From Acridotheres tristis (taxonomy: Eukaryota > Chordata > Aves > Passeriformes > Sturnidae): a DNA stretch of 64,000 nucleotides. Made by a program: the position numbers and the translations under genes. The stretch covers positions 53,314,116 through 53,378,115 of the forward strand of contig CM072919.1 of assembly GCA_037013685.1 (NCBI GenBank), in the 5' to 3' direction. Shown here piece by piece: positions 61,101 through 64,000 of the stretch. The notes under the pieces are model-generated. The model was not told the DNA's origin. It saw only the letters and a program-made list of their open reading frames with translations, and ran no database searches. Numbering within the stretch: position 1 is the first letter of the stretch; every line of letters starts with the position of its first letter.

Positions 61101-64000
61101 GCTCTTGTGCTTCCCATTCGGGTTGCTACACCACCCTTTTGCTCCCAGGAGCTTGGACTGAGCACATCAAGCTTTATGGTCTGGAGAGGCCCTTTTATAT
61201 AAAGTCATGCCTTAAATCTCAGCAATAATTCAGAAGGCAGTGCACGGATTATTTTTATGCAGTGGTAGGGACAAGAGATGTTTCTTGGGGCACAGTAGCA
61301 GACCTGTGGGTAGAGCTCAAGAACCTTGATAATGTTATTTCGAGTCCAGCATCCGGCTTTTTTACATAGCAAGTTAGGTTTTACAGGCATTGAGCTACCT
61401 GTCTCCATTAATGAATTAAGACCCGTCAAACCACAAACTGAGCTAATTGGTATATTATTCCCTTAAGAAGAAAATTAGAAAACACACTTGTACTGGGAAT
61501 TGCAAATGATACATTCTGCCTGAAGGAAAACAAATTATCACTCCAGCAGGAAAACTCACATCCCCAGGATTCTGAGGGCAACTCATGTTGACTCTCTTGT
61601 TTTAATCTGTTGGAGATTGAGAGGAATGATTTGAGACAAGAACAATGGGGAAAATTCTTTCCTTGTGTTCTCTTTCTCTTTTACATGACTGTCACACAAC
61701 AGGTGATGAACAGGCTTCCTCAAAGTTATTATGGTAAATGCAGATTATATTTCATACACAACAGACAGTTGCTGCAAATCTTGACTGGTACACTCTTTAA
61801 TGACATAGTGGCTTCAGGGAGGCCATTGATGCCATTGCTGCTCAATAAGTAATAGATTATATCTTTTTCCTCCCACAGCATAAGGTGTTGTTTGAAAGGA
61901 GAACTGAACTAAATAAGGTAAATAAATAAACTAAATAAAGTTCCCAAAGTGAACAGAAGGCACTATATTTACATAGTTAAAATTGCTGCTGGTTTAAGGA
62001 TGGCTTTGTTCGTCTTAGGTTACCTTGGTGACACACAGGTGGGAGAAGAGTAATGTGATACTATAAGCCTGCCTGCCACAAGAATGTGGTATTTTCCTTG
62101 AACTGCTATGCAAATTCTGGAATCCACCTTTGAAAGCCGTCTGATCACCTCTTGCACAAATTTGGGCTATTGCAAGGGTACTCCAGAGGCTGTCTGAGGA
62201 GAGGTTGTCTGAGGAGACAATTCACATATGCCCAGTCTTAGACACCAAGAGAGGACATGAGCTTCACAGATTACATTTCAACAACTTTACAAGTTGTCAA
62301 GGCTGCACAAGTACTGGATTTTAAATTTGAAAATAGGTGTGGAACTTTAAAATAGGTGTGGAACTTTAAAATACCACTTTTGTGGAATCTTGGCTTCTGG
62401 CAGGTGTCTTACCCTGGTGATGTGATGTGGACAACACTGCCATGTCCTGATGAATTCTGTGTGCACAGGTTATTTTTGCAACATCAGAGAGGAAAGGAAC
62501 AAAGTAGAAACATACTTTCAGTATTCGGTGCAAAAAAATTCCTGTGTTTAAAAGGTGTATTTCTTCTCTTACATTAGTACAAGCATGGGAAAATCTGGGA
62601 TACAGAACTTCCAAACAGAAGTGAAAGATTAGATTCTGCAGGAATGGATTTTGTATATCAAATTTTAGTCTTCTGCATAAATTAAGTCATGATTATTACA
62701 GTGGAGTTATGGCAAAGTGAATCTACTGGATGTATAGAAATTATAATTCTTAGGAATACAACCCATGGCCATCAGGATTACATCAAGACAAAAAAAGGCT
62801 GAAGGGGAGCTTTAGTCAGACAGTAAATACAAAATAAACATACTGTACAAAAACTTCTGAATAAGCATATAGAAGCTTGAGCAATTTCTTAAGACATCTT
62901 GCTGACCTGTATTTGCAGGGAGGGCTATTATCCTTATAAGACAAGATTCAGTGATGGGCCCATATCAAAGTATTTATCAATATTTGTGTATTTGTTCTAA
63001 AGCACTTAATAACACTAGTTGAGATGCCTGTATGTGCGTACATCGCAATTTTTAAAAATTAAGCAAAAATGGGCATCCAGCTCCTTTAATTTAATTTTTT
63101 TTTTCCTTTGGTGGTAATATCTGCTGTCATAAGATAATAATGAGTTCTACTATGTTGGCTTTGAGAAGAAAAATGTAACATGTAGCCCTGAACTTTTTCA
63201 TCTTCCTGGTAGATAGGGTGATATTTGGAGGTGTTTATACTTGCTGAAAAAATACCTAGTTTCCTAACTGTAAATGTATTAGCTACTTGTAGATTTTAAA
63301 ACATGCTAAGGAGCTGTGAGTATGTAGGGCTAATGCCCTTTCAAAACCCTTAGCCTGCTCCCCTCTCCTCATTCAGACTGCTGGAAGAAAGGGCTGTGCT
63401 CTACTTTCTGTGCAGCCAAGGGTCCCTCAGGAGACACCTCTTGTTGAGTAAAGTATGTGCCTCCAGAAGGCACATAAGCATGAAGTGTAGAGCAGCTACT
63501 GACTTCAATGGCCTTCCTCTTGTTACTTCCCCCTAATCCCATCTTTCAAACTAGTATTTGGAGTGGGTAAGCAACTTTATGTGGGGATTTTTGTGCCTCT
63601 CAAAAACAGAGTTAATTATACACAATAATGTTTTTGGCTGAGCAATGGGACAAGGTCTCAATTACACTTTGGCCAGCACATATTTTCAATACTGTAATCA
63701 CAAGAATCTTTCTGTGAAGGATAAATTACAGACAAAGTAACTTACTGAGAAGAGCACTGTTTTTCTATATCTCCCTCATACAAACAAATAACAGCTAATA
63801 ACATTAATTGAGCAGATTCTAGGGCAGCTGGCCAAAGAAAGTATTTGTCTTATGCTGAACACCTTCTGTTGCACTCGGCAAACACAAGCTGCTAGAATGA
63901 CCTCAGCACTTATTTTGCTTTTATTCAAAGTCACCGAGATGTTTATGATCCAGTTTCCTCCCTATCTCAGCAGTAAATACCTATGTGGTGAAGGCCTGTA
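58126..64000. other. Non-coding stretch to window end
   Basis: AT-rich DNA without a recognised gene or transposable element. It contains A or T tracts (58335-58346, 59049-59064, 60361-60378), a 15-base duplication around 62190-62218 (tgtctgaggaga) and a 19-base tandem duplication at 62330-62367. Confidence 0.5.
62330..62367 (+). repeat. Perfect 19-base tandem duplication
   Basis: aaaataggtgtggaacttt occurs twice in direct succession at 62330-62348 and 62349-62367. It is a short, recent-looking duplication and may be polymorphic in the population. Confidence 0.9.

Noticed and set aside
1..64000. CRISPR arrays, tRNA, rRNA, bacterial-type operons
   Set aside because: No repeat-spacer pattern, no cloverleaf that I could find, and the sequence is vertebrate in character.

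Overview
This looks like nuclear DNA from a bird, probably a passerine. It is AT-rich and has no compact genes. The dominant repeats are CR1 LINEs, with 3' ends built on 'attctatg'-type tails. The LTR elements resemble avian endogenous retroviruses (ERVs). Host species is inferred from repeat types only. I recognise no complete host protein-coding gene, tRNA or rRNA; most of the window reads as intergenic or intronic DNA.

The best-supported structure is a nested repeat between about 12.15 and 22.1 kb. A long, old minus-strand CR1 carries ORF2 endonuclease and reverse transcriptase remnants. It was interrupted twice. A solo LTR (13823-14440) sits between 5-bp duplications of CATGG. A two-LTR minus-strand provirus (15269-21806) sits between 5-bp duplications of AGGTC. 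Removing either insert restores the CR1 reading frame by eye. The provirus has a gag-position ORF with membrane-like N-terminal segments, gag and protease remnants, reverse transcriptase (RT), RNase H and integrase, but no visible env. It carries in-frame stops, frameshifts and a substituted RT catalytic aspartate. Its two LTRs agree in the R/U5 half but not in U3.

A younger CR1 (22469-24140) and another CR1 3' end (24165-24610) follow, then a decayed CR1 (about 25.75-26.4 kb). Two plus-strand solo LTRs of a second avian LTR family lie at 27.65-28.19 and 28.95-29.46 kb. A second copy of the CR1-interrupting solo LTR lies at 36532-37143, with a 5-bp duplication ATGTA. CR1 3' ends on the plus strand lie at 1-238 and 51840-52135.

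Outside recognised repeats the points of interest are: an imperfect palindrome of about 284 bp (53573-53856), a possible phase-compatible exon chain (32375-33940) followed by an AATAAA, a cluster of minus-strand ORFs at 9138-9908, a 196-codon ORF at 2476-3066, and several low-complexity tracts. All repeat family and divergence statements come from reading by eye, not from database searches.
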